From an uncultured Alphaproteobacteria bacterium (GTDB lineage Bacteria; Pseudomonadota; Alphaproteobacteria; UBA8366; JADFVY01): 32,151 nucleotides of DNA. The stretch covers positions 1 through 32,151 of the forward strand of contig CAMYNJ010000057.1 of assembly GCA_947259795.1 (NCBI GenBank), read 5' to 3'. Below, piece after piece: positions 1 through 9,470 of this stretch (positions within the stretch are counted from its first letter, which is position 1; the number at the start of each line of letters is the position of its first letter). A program made the position numbers and the translations under genes. Under the pieces are notes generated by a model, which saw nothing but the letters and a program-made list of their open reading frames with translations, did not search any database and was not told the DNA's origin.

Positions 1-693
1 AAAATCGTGCTGCGCTTCGTCACGATCCCCGAGGGGCTGACCAGCCGCGAGGCCGCCGCCCTGGTCGCGGCCGCCGGGGGCATGAAGGGCATCGCGGACC
101 CGCCGCCCGAAGGCTCGATCCTGCCGGAAACCTATACCTTCACGCTGGACGAAAACCGCGCGACGCTGGTCGCGCGCATGCAGGACGCCATGCAGAAAAC
201 GCTGGCCGAACTGTGGGCCAACCGCGCGGAAGGCCTGCCGGTAAGCACGCCGGAGGAGGCGGTGATCCTGGCCTCCATCGTCGAGAAGGAAACCGGCCTG
301 CCGGAAGAACGCCAGCGCGTCGCCGCCGTCTTCGTGAACCGCCTGAATCGCGGCATGAGGCTGCAATCCGACCCCACAGTGGTCTACGCCATCACCAAGG
401 GCGAGCGAGAGTTGGGCCGGGCGCTGCGTTTCAAGGACCTCGAGGTCAAGGACCCCTACAACACATATTACGCGGCCGGTTTGCCGCCGGGCCCGATCTG
501 CAATCCCGGCCGCGCGGCGCTTGCCGCGGTGCTAAATCCGATCGCGTCCAAGGAACTCTATTTCGTCGCCGACGGCACTGGCGGCCATGTCTTCGCCGAA
601 ACCCTGGCCCAGCACAACCGCAACGTCGCCAATTGGCGCAAGATCCAGAAAGAACAGCGCCGCCAGCAACGCCTGCAGTCGCAGCAGCAGTAA
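1..693 (+). CDS. mltG: Endolytic murein transglycosylase MltG, C-terminal part (5' end outside window)
   Basis: MltG cuts nascent peptidoglycan strands at the inner membrane and sets glycan chain length. The reading frame is open from base 1, so the N-terminal membrane anchor and LysM-like part lie outside the window. Visible family signatures are ASIVEKETGLPEERQRVAAV, containing the catalytic glutamate of the YceG/MltG fold, then RLQSDPTVVYAI, and near the end YNTYYAAGLPPGPICNPG. The tail is rich in Gln and Arg and ends at TAA 691-693. In alphaproteobacteria mltG commonly precedes yicC and gmk; here four unrelated genes separate them. Family assignment is firm; only the start is missing. Confidence 0.95.
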   Translation, partial: KIVLRFVTIPEGLTSREAAALVAAAGGMKGIADPPPEGSILPETYTFTLDENRATLVARMQDAMQKTLAELWANRAEGLPVSTPEEAVILASIVEKETGLPEERQRVAAVFVNRLNRGMRLQSDPTVVYAITKGERELGRALRFKDLEVKDPYNTYYAAGLPPGPICNPGRAALAAVLNPIASKELYFVADGTGGHVFAETLAQHNRNVANWRKIQKEQRRQQRLQSQQQ

Positions 694-694
694 C

Positions 695-1429
<735 letters not shown>

Positions 1430-1515
1430 GCCCGGCAGACTACCGCCCGCCGCGGCGGACAGGCGATTCACGGGCCTTCACATTGATGTGATCGCGGTCG
1501 CCTGCGCGGGCAATC

Positions 1516-2811
1516 CTACAGCCGCCGGGGCAGGTATCGGCAGAACCAGGCCAGGCCTGCCATCGCCGCGCCGCCGACGAGGAATACGGCGGGCAGTTCG
1601 AAGGCCTTCAGCAGGATCGCGAAAACGCCCGGCGGCGCGGTCTGCGAGACGCCGCGGAAGGTGTTGTAGACGGTGGTCATCTCGGGGCGCTCGTGCGGAT
1701 GTACGGCGCGCAGGTAGGGCACGTTGCCGGCGGCGTCGATTACGCCGGCCGCGACCGCCCCGAGCAGCAGCGCCACCACTCCCGCCTGGCTGTCCAGCAG
1801 CGCCACGGTAAGGGTAAGGCCGCCGGTCGCCAGATAGCCGCCGATCAGCATCACCCTGAGTCCGTAGCGCCGGCCGAGCCGGTTCCACAACGGCACCAGG
1901 AAGAAACTGGCGGTGCCCAGCGAAACGATGGCCCCGGCCCAGATCTCGCCCATGCCCGAATTCACCACATGGATCGGCGCATAGATGAAATACATAGACC
2001 ACCAGGCCGACCGCCCGATCGCCAGTCCCCAGGCCAGCCGCAGCCGTGGCTGGCGGAAGAAGCGCGGCAAATATCGTAGCGGGTTAGGTGGCAGCCTTTT
2101 CGCAGACGCCACTGCCGGATGGTCGGTCAGCCGCAGATACTGGAAGTAGAGCATGGTCGCCAGTGCGACGCCCGACGTCAGCAGGAAGGGTGTGGTCGGG
2201 TCGATATGAACATGCAGCCAGACGCCCAGCCAGGGCCCGATGGTCCACATGCCGGCGGCGAAGAACACTCGCATCGGTTCGAACGTGGCCAGTTCTCGCC
2301 GGGGGATATGGTCCATGATGTAGAGGTTCAGCGCGATCTCCAGTGCCGCGACGGCCAGTGCATTGGCCAGCATGCCGGTAACGATGCCGCCGCCCGCGCC
2401 GGTGGCCATCAGGCCACAGGCCAGCAGGGTCAACGCGATGCCCAGTGCGAACACGTTGCGCCGCCGAATCTTGTGCACCAGCCAGGGCACGCCCAGGCTG
2501 GCTACGATCCCAGCCAGGCTGACACCGAAGAACAGCATGCTGACCTTCTGCGCGTCGCCGAGCCAGGCATGGGCGTTCAGCGGTATTACGGTGATCAGCA
2601 ACGAGCGGGTAAAGCCGACCAGCGAAAACAGGATGACAAAGGTCGCCGCGGTCGGCTTGACCGAAGCCAAGGCGAAGGAGTCCGGGCGTCCGGTCAAGGT
2701 CGGCCGTTTCCCCTTCCTGGCCAACGGCAAGGCGATTGCCCTGGGTGAGCCATGGCGCCGGGACTGGACCGCGAGCGGGAAACGCCTATCGTTTTTCAGG
2801 CATGCGGCCAT
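1516..2811 (-). CDS. Major facilitator superfamily transporter
   Basis: This is an integral membrane protein with about 12 hydrophobic segments starting near TAATFVILFSLVGFTRSLL and a central basic loop (LVHKIRRRN). The pattern fits a 12-helix MFS permease; the substrate cannot be read from the sequence. The start is uncertain. The only ATG, at 2811, lies 26 bases inside the upstream SDR gene and gives a roughly 50-residue Arg-rich N-terminus without a membrane segment. A TTG at 2697 is preceded by a purine-rich AGGAAGGGG and would place the first helix close to the N-terminus, giving about 393 residues. Co-directional overlap with the SDR gene suggests joint transcription. The C-terminus is short and ends in CRYLPRRL. 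Confidence 0.8.
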   Translation of the reverse strand: MAACLKNDRRFPLAVQSRRHGSPRAIALPLARKGKRPTLTGRPDSFALASVKPTAATFVILFSLVGFTRSLLITVIPLNAHAWLGDAQKVSMLFFGVSLAGIVASLGVPWLVHKIRRRNVFALGIALTLLACGLMATGAGGGIVTGMLANALAVAALEIALNLYIMDHIPRRELATFEPMRVFFAAGMWTIGPWLGVWLHVHIDPTTPFLLTSGVALATMLYFQYLRLTDHPAVASAKRLPPNPLRYLPRFFRQPRLRLAWGLAIGRSAWWSMYFIYAPIHVVNSGMGEIWAGAIVSLGTASFFLVPLWNRLGRRYGLRVMLIGGYLATGGLTLTVALLDSQAGVVALLLGAVAAGVIDAAGNVPYLRAVHPHERPEMTTVYNTFRGVSQTAPPGVFAILLKAFELPAVFLVGGAAMAGLAWFCRYLPRRL

Positions 2812-3547
2812 ATATATAGTCGGTCATCGGCCGGGGCAGGGCAGCCATCAGGCGCACGAACAGGTACATCGGCCAGGGGAAGGCGATCAGCGCATGGCCC
2901 CGCGCTAGGCGATGGCCGATCAGCGACGCGGCCCTGTCCACCTCCATCAGCATCGGCATGGGGAACTTGTTGACGTCGGTCATGGGCGTTCGGATAAAGC
3001 CCGGGCAGACGATCGAGACGGTAACGCCATGCGGCTTCAGCCGTCCGCGCATCGCGTCGCCCCAGGCCCGTACCGCCACCTTGCTGGCGCTGTACGCCGG
3101 CGCGCCGGGGATTCCGCGAAAACCCGCCAGCGAGCTTAGGATGGCGATCTGGCCTCGTCCGCGCACAACCATTCGTTCCGCCGCCGGGTGCAGTGTATTC
3201 ACCACCCCGTCCAGATTGGTGGCGAAGATGGCGTTGGCCTGCGCAACCGATTCTCCGCCGCCGAAGGTGCCGCCCGAAATGCCCGCATTGGCGATCGCCA
3301 GATCGAGGGGTTGCCTGTCGTCCATGGCCTCGACCCAGCGACCAGTGGCTTCGGCGTCGGTGATGTCGACCAGGGCAACTTCCACCTCGGCCCCGGCTGC
3401 GCGTGCATCCGCCGCCACTGCGTCCAGGCGCTCCTCGTTGCGGCCGGATAGCGCCAACCGAACGCCGGGCGCCGCATAGTCGCGGGCCAGCGCCGCGCCG
3501 ATGCCGCTGGTCGCGCCGGTAATCAGAATGGATCGTGGATTTCTCAT
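2786..3547 (-). CDS. Short-chain dehydrogenase/reductase (classical SDR)
   Basis: This is a 253-residue NAD(P)-dependent oxidoreductase of the classical SDR type. Seen: cofactor motif TGATSGIG (residues 10-17), an NNAG-like IANAG (85-89), Asn111, Ser139 and the YSASK catalytic pair (Tyr152, Lys156). Arg36 of LSGRN after strand 2 leans towards NADP(H). The ATG at 3547 was chosen because it directly precedes the Rossmann fold and has CAGGA upstream; the longer frame to 3649 adds 34 residues with no counterpart in the family. A basic, aromatic C-terminal stretch (MYLFVRLMAALPRP) could associate with membrane. The substrate is unknown. It lies upstream of, and overlaps, the MFS gene and is divergent from the lipoprotein gene. 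Confidence 0.9.
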   Translation of the reverse strand: MRNPRSILITGATSGIGAALARDYAAPGVRLALSGRNEERLDAVAADARAAGAEVEVALVDITDAEATGRWVEAMDDRQPLDLAIANAGISGGTFGGGESVAQANAIFATNLDGVVNTLHPAAERMVVRGRGQIAILSSLAGFRGIPGAPAYSASKVAVRAWGDAMRGRLKPHGVTVSIVCPGFIRTPMTDVNKFPMPMLMEVDRAASLIGHRLARGHALIAFPWPMYLFVRLMAALPRPMTDYIYGRMPEKR

Positions 3548-3562
3548 AATATCCTGTAAATA

Positions 3563-3578
3563 GCGGGATTTATCCCGC
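3563..3578. promoter_or_regulatory. 16-bp inverted repeat upstream of the SDR gene
   Basis: The sequence GCGGGATTTATCCCGC has perfect 7-base arms around TT. It lies 15 bases upstream of the SDR start codon, between that gene and the divergent lipoprotein gene. It could be a repressor operator or a hairpin in the SDR leader next to the ribosome binding site. No T-run follows, so it does not look like a terminator. The function is inferred only. Confidence 0.4.
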
Positions 3579-3696
3579 AAGGGTAAGAAAAAACGCGCCG
3601 TTAAGGTTAGGTTAGGGGGAACCGGGCGAAAATGGCTGGGCGGCGGCAAATTGGAGGCGACCGAGAAGAAGGGCCGGCCGCGGGAAGGAAGTGTCG

Positions 3697-4644
3697 ATGA
3701 ACGCCAGGCGGGTGATCCTGTCGGTTCTGCTTGTGCTGGCGCTGTCCGCTTGCACCGGCACGGCTTCGCGCGACGAATCGCCGGCGCAACCAGCCAACGG
3801 CGGCCCGACGCCCCCAGTCACCGGGAATCCAGTCCGGGACGGGCAGGAACCGGTATTCACGCCGGTCGCGCGAAAGCGTCCGACACCGCCAGCGAAACCT
3901 CGGCCCACCACGCCCGCGCCAGCCGCCGTCGCACCGCCCGCCGCACCGCCTGTCGCGCAGGATGCGGCCTCCAACGGGACCGGCGGAAACGGGGAGACCG
4001 CGCCGACGTCTGCGGACGAACCGGACGCGGTCGCGATCGCGATGACGGCACCCGTGGATGAGCCCGATGGGCCGGACGCGGATGCGATAGCCGAACCCAT
4101 GGACGAGCCGGGCCAGATGGCCATGCTGGAGCCTGATGATCGGGACGCCCCGGCTGGCGCCGGGACCTTCGGCACAGCGGCCGGGGTCATGGAGCCGCCC
4201 AAACCGGCCCCGCCGCCCAGCTTCGAGGAGCGGTCGCTGAAATGCGATGTCATCGAACTGATGGGGCAGGCCATCGGCCGGGGGCGGATACGCGGCGAGC
4301 CGCGGAAACCGGCGGTCGACAAGGCGATCGACGAAGTCGTCCGGCAGACCGGCGCTGTGCGCGACAAGCGATTCGTGTTCAGCGGGCGCGTCTACGGGAT
4401 GCTGATCTACCAGTTGGAGCAAGAGCATACAGTGGACGGATTCGGGGCCTATGCGCTTTCCGCCTGCCTGATTCTGCGCGGCGGCAAGGGGATCGTACCG
4501 GCCGATGAAGCCTCGGATAAACTGCTCAACCAGGCTCTCAGTATCTGCGAATCCGGCTCGCGGAGCCCGGGTGAGCTGAACGCCTGCATATCGGAGCGGA
4601 TGGAAGAGATCGTGCGGCAGCGCAGGGCCCGGTTCCTGGAGTGA
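3697..4644 (+). CDS. Hypothetical proline-rich lipoprotein with a cysteine-containing C-terminal domain
   Basis: This protein of about 315 residues was not recognised as any known family. The ATG at 3697 has GGAAGG upstream; a GTG lies two codons earlier. The N-terminus is a lipoprotein signal: basic NARR, a hydrophobic run, then lipobox LSAC with Cys19 as the lipidated residue. Ser18 or Ala18-type +2 context cannot settle the membrane; an outer-membrane anchor is likely because residue +2 is Thr rather than Asp. Residues about 25-170 are low-complexity and rich in Pro, Ala, Asp and Glu, probably a disordered spacer across the periplasm. Residues about 175-315 form a compact helical-looking domain with Cys in KCDVIELMG, LSACLILRGG, LSICESG and NACISERMEE, consistent with disulfides. 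No partner can be inferred from the neighbours. Confidence 0.75.
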   Translation: MNARRVILSVLLVLALSACTGTASRDESPAQPANGGPTPPVTGNPVRDGQEPVFTPVARKRPTPPAKPRPTTPAPAAVAPPAAPPVAQDAASNGTGGNGETAPTSADEPDAVAIAMTAPVDEPDGPDADAIAEPMDEPGQMAMLEPDDRDAPAGAGTFGTAAGVMEPPKPAPPPSFEERSLKCDVIELMGQAIGRGRIRGEPRKPAVDKAIDEVVRQTGAVRDKRFVFSGRVYGMLIYQLEQEHTVDGFGAYALSACLILRGGKGIVPADEASDKLLNQALSICESGSRSPGELNACISERMEEIVRQRRARFLE

Positions 4645-4781
4645 CGGGGCTTGCCGGGCCGGGTCGTGCGCGATAACGCCGCGGATGGCCGCCGGCAGGC
4701 AACAGGGCGGTTCCAAATGACCGGATAAGGCTCTAAAGTGCGGGCCTCGCCCACAGCCCCCACAAGATCGGGACCCCGCCC

Positions 4782-5675
4782 TTGCCGTTATCCTCCATGA
4801 CAGGTTTTACTCGCGTCGCCGGCCAGCATGAGTCCGTCGAATGGATCTGGGAAGTCAGAAGCGTAAACGGCAAGGGGCTGGATTTGCGCGTGCGCCTGCC
4901 CTACGGCTACGAGGCGCTGGAGGCCGTGGTCCGCGACACCGCGGGCAAGATCCTGAAGCGCGGGTCCGTATCGGTGTCGCTGACCGTAAACCGGGCCGGC
5001 GCGGACTCCGCCTATCGCGTAAACCGGGATCTGCTGGAACGCCTGCTGTCGCTGTCCGTCGAGATGAAGGACGAGAAGCGCCTCTCCAACGAGCCGCCGC
5101 GGTTCGATACGCTGTTGACGGTGCGTGGCGCGGTCGAGGCGTCGGAGGGCGAGGACGACCCGAAGAAGGCCGAGGAACGCCAGAAATCCATGGCCGCGTC
5201 GCTACGCGAGGCGCTGGAGGCGCTGCTCGGCGTGCGCCAGGCCGAAGGTGCGCGCCTGGAAGGGATCCTGCGCGAACGCCTGGACGAGCTGGACGGGCTG
5301 TGTAACGAGGCTGACGCCGCCGCCGCGATGCGTAGCGAGGCGATTCGCGACAGACTGGCCCAGCAGGTGCAGGATCTGCTGGATATGAGCCCCGCTTTGT
5401 CGGAGGAGCGGCTGGCCCAGGAAGCCGCCATGCTCGCGGTCAAGGCGGATATCCGCGAGGAGCTGGACCGGCTGAAATCCCATATCGAGGGCGCACGCGG
5501 GCTGCTTGACGAGGCTGTGGTGATCGGCCGTAAGCTTGATTTCCTCTGCCAGGAATTCAATCGCGAGGCCAACACGCTCTGCTCCAAATCCGGCGATATA
5601 GATCTCACGCGGATCGGCTTGGCCATGAAGGCGGCCATCGACCAGTTCCGCGAACAGGCCCTCAATGTCGAGTAG
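4782..5675 (+). CDS. yicC: YicC family endoribonuclease-like protein
   Basis: This 297-residue member of the YicC family starts SSMTGFTRVAG, close to the usual family N-terminus, and carries WEVRSVNGKGLDLRVRLPYG (residues 23-42). The C-terminal block is GRKLDFLCQEFNREANTLCS, then IGLAMKAAIDQFREQALNVE, both highly typical. YicC proteins act as endoribonucleases in E. coli; the role in alphaproteobacteria is less clear. TTG at 4782 is preferred because family members normally have a few residues before SMTGF; ATG at 4797 is the alternative. The middle is strongly charged and probably coiled-coil. gmk follows after 14 bases, the standard yicC-gmk pair. Confidence 0.93.
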   Translation: MPLSSMTGFTRVAGQHESVEWIWEVRSVNGKGLDLRVRLPYGYEALEAVVRDTAGKILKRGSVSVSLTVNRAGADSAYRVNRDLLERLLSLSVEMKDEKRLSNEPPRFDTLLTVRGAVEASEGEDDPKKAEERQKSMAASLREALEALLGVRQAEGARLEGILRERLDELDGLCNEADAAAAMRSEAIRDRLAQQVQDLLDMSPALSEERLAQEAAMLAVKADIREELDRLKSHIEGARGLLDEAVVIGRKLDFLCQEFNREANTLCSKSGDIDLTRIGLAMKAAIDQFREQALNVE

Positions 5676-5689
5676 GGGCGGGACGAGCG

Positions 5690-6334
5690 ATGAGCGATAG
5701 CGATCCCTTCCGGATCAGTCGCCGCGGCCTGATGCTGGTGCTGTCTTCGCCATCGGGCGCGGGCAAGACGACGATTGCCCGCGAAATCCTGGCGCGTGAC
5801 GGCAACCTGAGCATGTCGGTCTCGGCAACGACCCGCCCGAAACGCCCGGGCGAGGTGGAGGGCCACGACTACTACTTCATGAAAGAGGAAGATTTCCGCC
5901 TGATGGTGAACCGGCAGGAGTTGCTGGAGCATGCTACGGTGTTCAGTAATCTCTACGGCACGCCACGGGCGCCGGTCGAAAAATCGCTGGCCGTGGGCCG
6001 GGACGTTCTGTTCGACATCGACTGGCAGGGTACCCAGCAGCTTCGTGAATCGGCGCGCGAGGATCTCGTCTCCGTCTTTATCCTGCCGCCCACCACCCGC
6101 GAACTGGAACGCCGTCTGAAGTCCCGTGCGCAGGACAGCGACGAAGTCGTCGCCCAGCGCATGAGCAAGGCCGCCGACGAGATGAGCCACTATCCCGAAT
6201 ATGACTATATCATCGTCAATCACGACATCGAGGCCAGCGTCGCCCAGGTCCAGGCCATCCTCACCGCCGAACGCCTGCGTCGCGAGCGTCTGGTCGGCCT
6301 CGGCGATTTTGTCAGGGGACTGAGGGAAGTCTGA
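5690..6334 (+). CDS. gmk: Guanylate kinase
   Basis: This enzyme transfers phosphate from ATP to GMP, giving GDP, in the cytoplasm. Its 214 residues are the normal length. Motifs in order: P-loop SSPSGAGKTT (residues about 19-28), the GMP-binding SATTRPKRPGEVEGHDYYFM, DIDWQGTQQL (Walker B region), the lid segment RAQDSDEVVAQRMSKA and the closing YDYIIVNHD. The ATG at 5690 follows a GGGGCGGGACGAGCG purine-rich stretch. It is cotranscribed with yicC. The 3' end overlaps the convergent rsmA by 23 bases, so the two transcripts would be complementary there. Confidence 0.98.
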   Translation: MSDSDPFRISRRGLMLVLSSPSGAGKTTIAREILARDGNLSMSVSATTRPKRPGEVEGHDYYFMKEEDFRLMVNRQELLEHATVFSNLYGTPRAPVEKSLAVGRDVLFDIDWQGTQQLRESAREDLVSVFILPPTTRELERRLKSRAQDSDEVVAQRMSKAADEMSHYPEYDYIIVNHDIEASVAQVQAILTAERLRRERLVGLGDFVRGLREV

Positions 6335-7172
6335 CAAACGCCCGCGCCAGCGCCGCGAACTGTGCCAGGTCCAGCGCTTCGGCGCGCATGGTGGGGTCGA
6401 TGCCGGCGGCTTCCAGCAGCGCTTCGGTATCTACCCCCAGACGGCCCAGAGAACGGCGCAGCATCTTGCGGCGCTGGCCGAAGGCTGCGGCAGCAACCGC
6501 CTGCAGGGCCGCGATGTCGCAAGAATGGGGCGGTTCGTCGTAGGGGATCAACTCCACCACCGTGGAGACGATCTTGGGCGGCGGGGTGAAGGCGCGCGCC
6601 GGAATATCGAACAGCTTGCGGGTGCGACAGCGCCAGTTGGCCAGCACCGCCAGACGCCCGTAGGACTTGCCCCCCGGCGTGGCGGTAATGCGGTCGGCGA
6701 CTTCCTTTTGGAACATGCAGGTCATGGAGGCGATCTGTTTGGCCTTTTCCAGCCAGCCGACCAGCAGCGGCACCGAAACATTGTAGGGCAGGTTGGCGAC
6801 GATGCGTCGCGGCGGTTCGCCCAGCGACGCGATGTCGACCGCGAGCGCGTCGGCCTCGAGGATCTCCAGGCGGCCGGCGGCCGCCGCGCGTAATTCCGCC
6901 AGCGCGTCGATGCAGCGCGCGTCTCGTTCCACGGCGATCACTTTGGCCGCGCCCTCCATCAACAGTGCGCGGGTCAGGCCACCTGGCCCCGGGCCAATCT
7001 CGATTACGGTTCCTTCGCCGATGTCGCCCGCGGCCCGCGCGATGCGGCCGGTCAGGTTCAGGTCAAGCAGGAAATGCTGCCCCAGCCCCTTGCGCGCCGC
7101 CAGCCCATGCCGGGCGATGACCTCGCGTAGCGGCGGCAGGGCCGCGATGGCGTCGGGAACGGAGACGTTCAC
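6312..7172 (-). CDS. rsmA: 16S rRNA (adenine1518-N6/adenine1519-N6)-dimethyltransferase
   Basis: RsmA (KsgA) dimethylates two adjacent adenines in the 3' hairpin of 16S rRNA during small-subunit maturation. Its 286 residues include GLGQHFLLD near the N-terminus, SAM motif I VIEIGPGPGGLTRAL, acidic motif II AVERDARCIDAL, and the catalytic NLPYNVSVPLL (N6-adenine type NLPY). The C-terminal domain has RRKMLRRSL. The start is GTG at 7172, overlapping the pdxA stop codon as GTGA, which indicates translational coupling. The pdxA-rsmA pair is widespread in Proteobacteria. It is the last gene of the lptF-rsmA run. Confidence 0.97.
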   Translation of the reverse strand: MNVSVPDAIAALPPLREVIARHGLAARKGLGQHFLLDLNLTGRIARAAGDIGEGTVIEIGPGPGGLTRALLMEGAAKVIAVERDARCIDALAELRAAAAGRLEILEADALAVDIASLGEPPRRIVANLPYNVSVPLLVGWLEKAKQIASMTCMFQKEVADRITATPGGKSYGRLAVLANWRCRTRKLFDIPARAFTPPPKIVSTVVELIPYDEPPHSCDIAALQAVAAAAFGQRRKMLRRSLGRLGVDTEALLEAAGIDPTMRAEALDLAQFAALARAFVRLPSVP

Positions 7173-8176
7173 CGGGCGGCGTTGCGCCGCTCCGCCATGG
7201 CGGCGGCTTCGCGGATCGCGGCGACGAGGCTGCGTTCGTCGGCGACGCCGGTGCCGGCGATCTCCAGGGCGGTGCCATGGTCCGGCGAGGTGCGTACGAA
7301 GGGCAGGCCCAGCGTGATATTGACGCCATTGTGGAAATCGATGGTCTTGATCGGGATCAGCGCCTGGTCATGATACATGCAGATCGCCGCGTCGTAGGTC
7401 TTGCGCATGCGCTCATGGAACAGCGTGTCGGCCGGAGCCGGGCCCAGAACGTGGATGCCCTCGCTCTTCAGCACCGCCACCGCCGGTCTGATGATTTCGA
7501 TTTCCTCGCGCCCCATGGCGCCACCCTCGCCCGAATGGGGGTTAAGGCCGGCGACCACGATCTGCGGGTTCTTGATGCCGAAATCGCTCCTCAGCGCGTG
7601 GGCGGTGACGCGGACGATGCGCTCGATCTCGCCCTGGTCCAGCCGTTCGGCCACCTCGCGCAGGGCCATGTGAATGGTTACCGGCACAACGCGCAGGCCC
7701 GGGCAGGCCAGCATCATTACCGGCTTTGCGTCCCGCCCCGCCAGTTCCGCCAGATATTCGGTATGGCCAGGGTGGTTGAAACCGGCCTCGTACAGGACGG
7801 CCTTGTTGATCGGGTTGGTAACCAGCGCTGCCGCCGCGCCATCCTGGACGAGGCCTGCCGCTTCCTCGATCGCCGCCAGCACGGCACGCGCATTGGCCGG
7901 GTCCGGCGCGCCCGGCAGAACGCTGCCGGGCAGGGGCCGGGGCAGCACCGGCAGGTACTGGGCGAAGGCCTGGTCGGTATCGGCGGGCCTGTCGATCTCG
8001 GCCAGGTCGATCCGCCAGTTAAGGTTTTCCGCGAGGCGGGCCAGCCGCCTGGGGTCATCCAGCAGGAAGAAGGGCGGCAGCAGCAGCTCATCGCGCCGCA
8101 TCCAGGCCTTTAAAGCGATTTCCGCTCCCACGCCAGCCGGCTCGCCCATGGTGAGTGCGATCGGCCGGGTGGTCAT
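7169..8176 (-). CDS. pdxA: 4-hydroxythreonine-4-phosphate dehydrogenase
   Basis: PdxA oxidises 4-phosphohydroxy-L-threonine in the DXP-dependent route to pyridoxal 5'-phosphate. Its 335 residues are a normal length. Seen: N-terminal ALTMGEPAGVGAEIALKAW, the metal-binding histidine region PGHTEYLAELAG, VTIHMALREV, GLNPHSGEGG and MYHDQALIPIK (second metal-binding His, with Asp). ATG at 8176 overlaps the surA stop codon by four bases (ATGA), so translation is probably coupled. surA-pdxA-rsmA is a conserved proteobacterial order. Confidence 0.97.
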   Translation of the reverse strand: MTTRPIALTMGEPAGVGAEIALKAWMRRDELLLPPFFLLDDPRRLARLAENLNWRIDLAEIDRPADTDQAFAQYLPVLPRPLPGSVLPGAPDPANARAVLAAIEEAAGLVQDGAAAALVTNPINKAVLYEAGFNHPGHTEYLAELAGRDAKPVMMLACPGLRVVPVTIHMALREVAERLDQGEIERIVRVTAHALRSDFGIKNPQIVVAGLNPHSGEGGAMGREEIEIIRPAVAVLKSEGIHVLGPAPADTLFHERMRKTYDAAICMYHDQALIPIKTIDFHNGVNITLGLPFVRTSPDHGTALEIAGTGVADERSLVAAIREAAAMAERRNAAR

Positions 8177-9456
8177 CTACGGATATCCAGAAACGCCGCG
8201 CGCCGCAAATCGCGCAGATAACGCCGCGCCAGAAGATCCAGCTTCTGACGGAACAGCCGCTCCTTGATCTGGTCGCGGCTGGGCAGGTCCGCCGATTGCG
8301 CCTCACGCTCGCATACCATCAGCATCATGACTCCGTAGGGGCTCCGCAGCGGGGTGCTGATCTGGTTGGCCTGCAATCCCATCAAAGGTGGCTGCAGGGG
8401 CGCGGCCAGATCGCCGATGCGCACCCGTCCGATATTAGCCACGCTAACGCCCCCGGGCAGTGAGGCGGCGGCCAGCGAGTCGCAATCCTTTGCGACGGCG
8501 CGAATCTGCTCCGTGGCCGCCAATGTGGCGCGCACCTCCTCCTCCGTTGCCTCGGCCGACAAGGGGATATTGATTTGCCGCAGATCGACGGTCACCTGGT
8601 TCGGCGACGATCCGCCCGCCAACCGCCGGTCGCGCAGGGCAACGATGTGATAACCGTCCATCGTTCTGAACGGACCGGCGAGCTGGCCTGGCTGCATGAC
8701 GGCCAATTGCTGTTCGAGCTGATCGTCCAACTGGCCTTGTACCAGCCAGCCCAGATCGCCGCCAGAGACAGCGGCTGCATTCTGCGAGAAGGCGCGCGCC
8801 AGGGCGTCGAAGCTGGCGCCGCTGCGCAATTGCTGCATGATCCTGAGCGCCGCCTGTTTGATCTGCTCGTCCTGCGTGGCCTCGTCGACGGGCAGGAATA
8901 TTTCCGAGACAAGATTGCGGGGCTTGCCCTGGTTTTCCTTGATCCGGTTCAGGGCGTCGTCTATTTCGTCCTCACCGATGGTCGCCTGGCTGGCGAACTT
9001 GCGCTCTACGAGTTTGCTCCAGGACAGGCTGATTTTCACCTGGCGGACGAGGGCCGACTTTTCGACTCCCCTGCTTGCCAGAAATTCATCGAGCCCGCCG
9101 GGTGGCAATTTATTTTCGCGCTCCATATTGGCGAGAATGGCATCGACTTCACCCTGCGTCGGCTTGACGCTGGCGGCTTCGGCTGCCTGCAGTTGCAGCG
9201 TTTCGTCGATCATTGTTTTCAGGACCTGCGGCTGCAATCGCTGGGCGACCTGCGGCGTGCGCGGCAAGGCCGTCGCGAAAAGAACCAGATTGGTTCTGTG
9301 GGCCAGATCGACCGAGGAAATGGAATGGTCGTTGACCACTGCCGCGATCAGCGCCTCTTCCTGGGCCGTCGCAGGTTGGCAAATGGCGATGGCCGCCAGG
9401 ATCGCCAGCAGTGGCGCCAGAAGCCGCCGCCAATTATAAACCCGAATATTTTTCAC
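8173..9456 (-). CDS. surA: Periplasmic chaperone / peptidyl-prolyl isomerase SurA
   Basis: SurA escorts unfolded outer-membrane proteins, including LptD, across the periplasm to the Bam complex. The protein has 427 residues starting at GTG 9456. The signal peptide runs over residues 8-31 (LLAPLLAILAAIAICQPATA). The N-terminal chaperone domain contains VVNDHSISSVDLAHR and PQVLKTMIDETLQLQAA. A parvulin (PPIC) domain runs from about residue 190 to 290, including FSQNAAAVSGGDLGWL and MDGYHIVALRDRR. A second parvulin-like half is less obvious, as is common in alphaproteobacteria. It lies 14 bases after lptD, which fits its role in LptD assembly. Confidence 0.93.
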   Translation of the reverse strand: MKNIRVYNWRRLLAPLLAILAAIAICQPATAQEEALIAAVVNDHSISSVDLAHRTNLVLFATALPRTPQVAQRLQPQVLKTMIDETLQLQAAEAASVKPTQGEVDAILANMERENKLPPGGLDEFLASRGVEKSALVRQVKISLSWSKLVERKFASQATIGEDEIDDALNRIKENQGKPRNLVSEIFLPVDEATQDEQIKQAALRIMQQLRSGASFDALARAFSQNAAAVSGGDLGWLVQGQLDDQLEQQLAVMQPGQLAGPFRTMDGYHIVALRDRRLAGGSSPNQVTVDLRQINIPLSAEATEEEVRATLAATEQIRAVAKDCDSLAAASLPGGVSVANIGRVRIGDLAAPLQPPLMGLQANQISTPLRSPYGVMMLMVCEREAQSADLPSRDQIKERLFRQKLDLLARRYLRDLRRAAFLDIRR

Positions 9457-9470
9457 CTAGGTCATGCCCT

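Noticed and set aside
3607-4716. 369-codon minus-strand frame opposite the proline-rich lipoprotein
   Set aside because: It has no signal or domain, whereas the plus strand has a lipobox, a good ribosome binding site and a plausible folded C-terminal domain. Rejected with moderate confidence because the lipoprotein is itself unrecognised.
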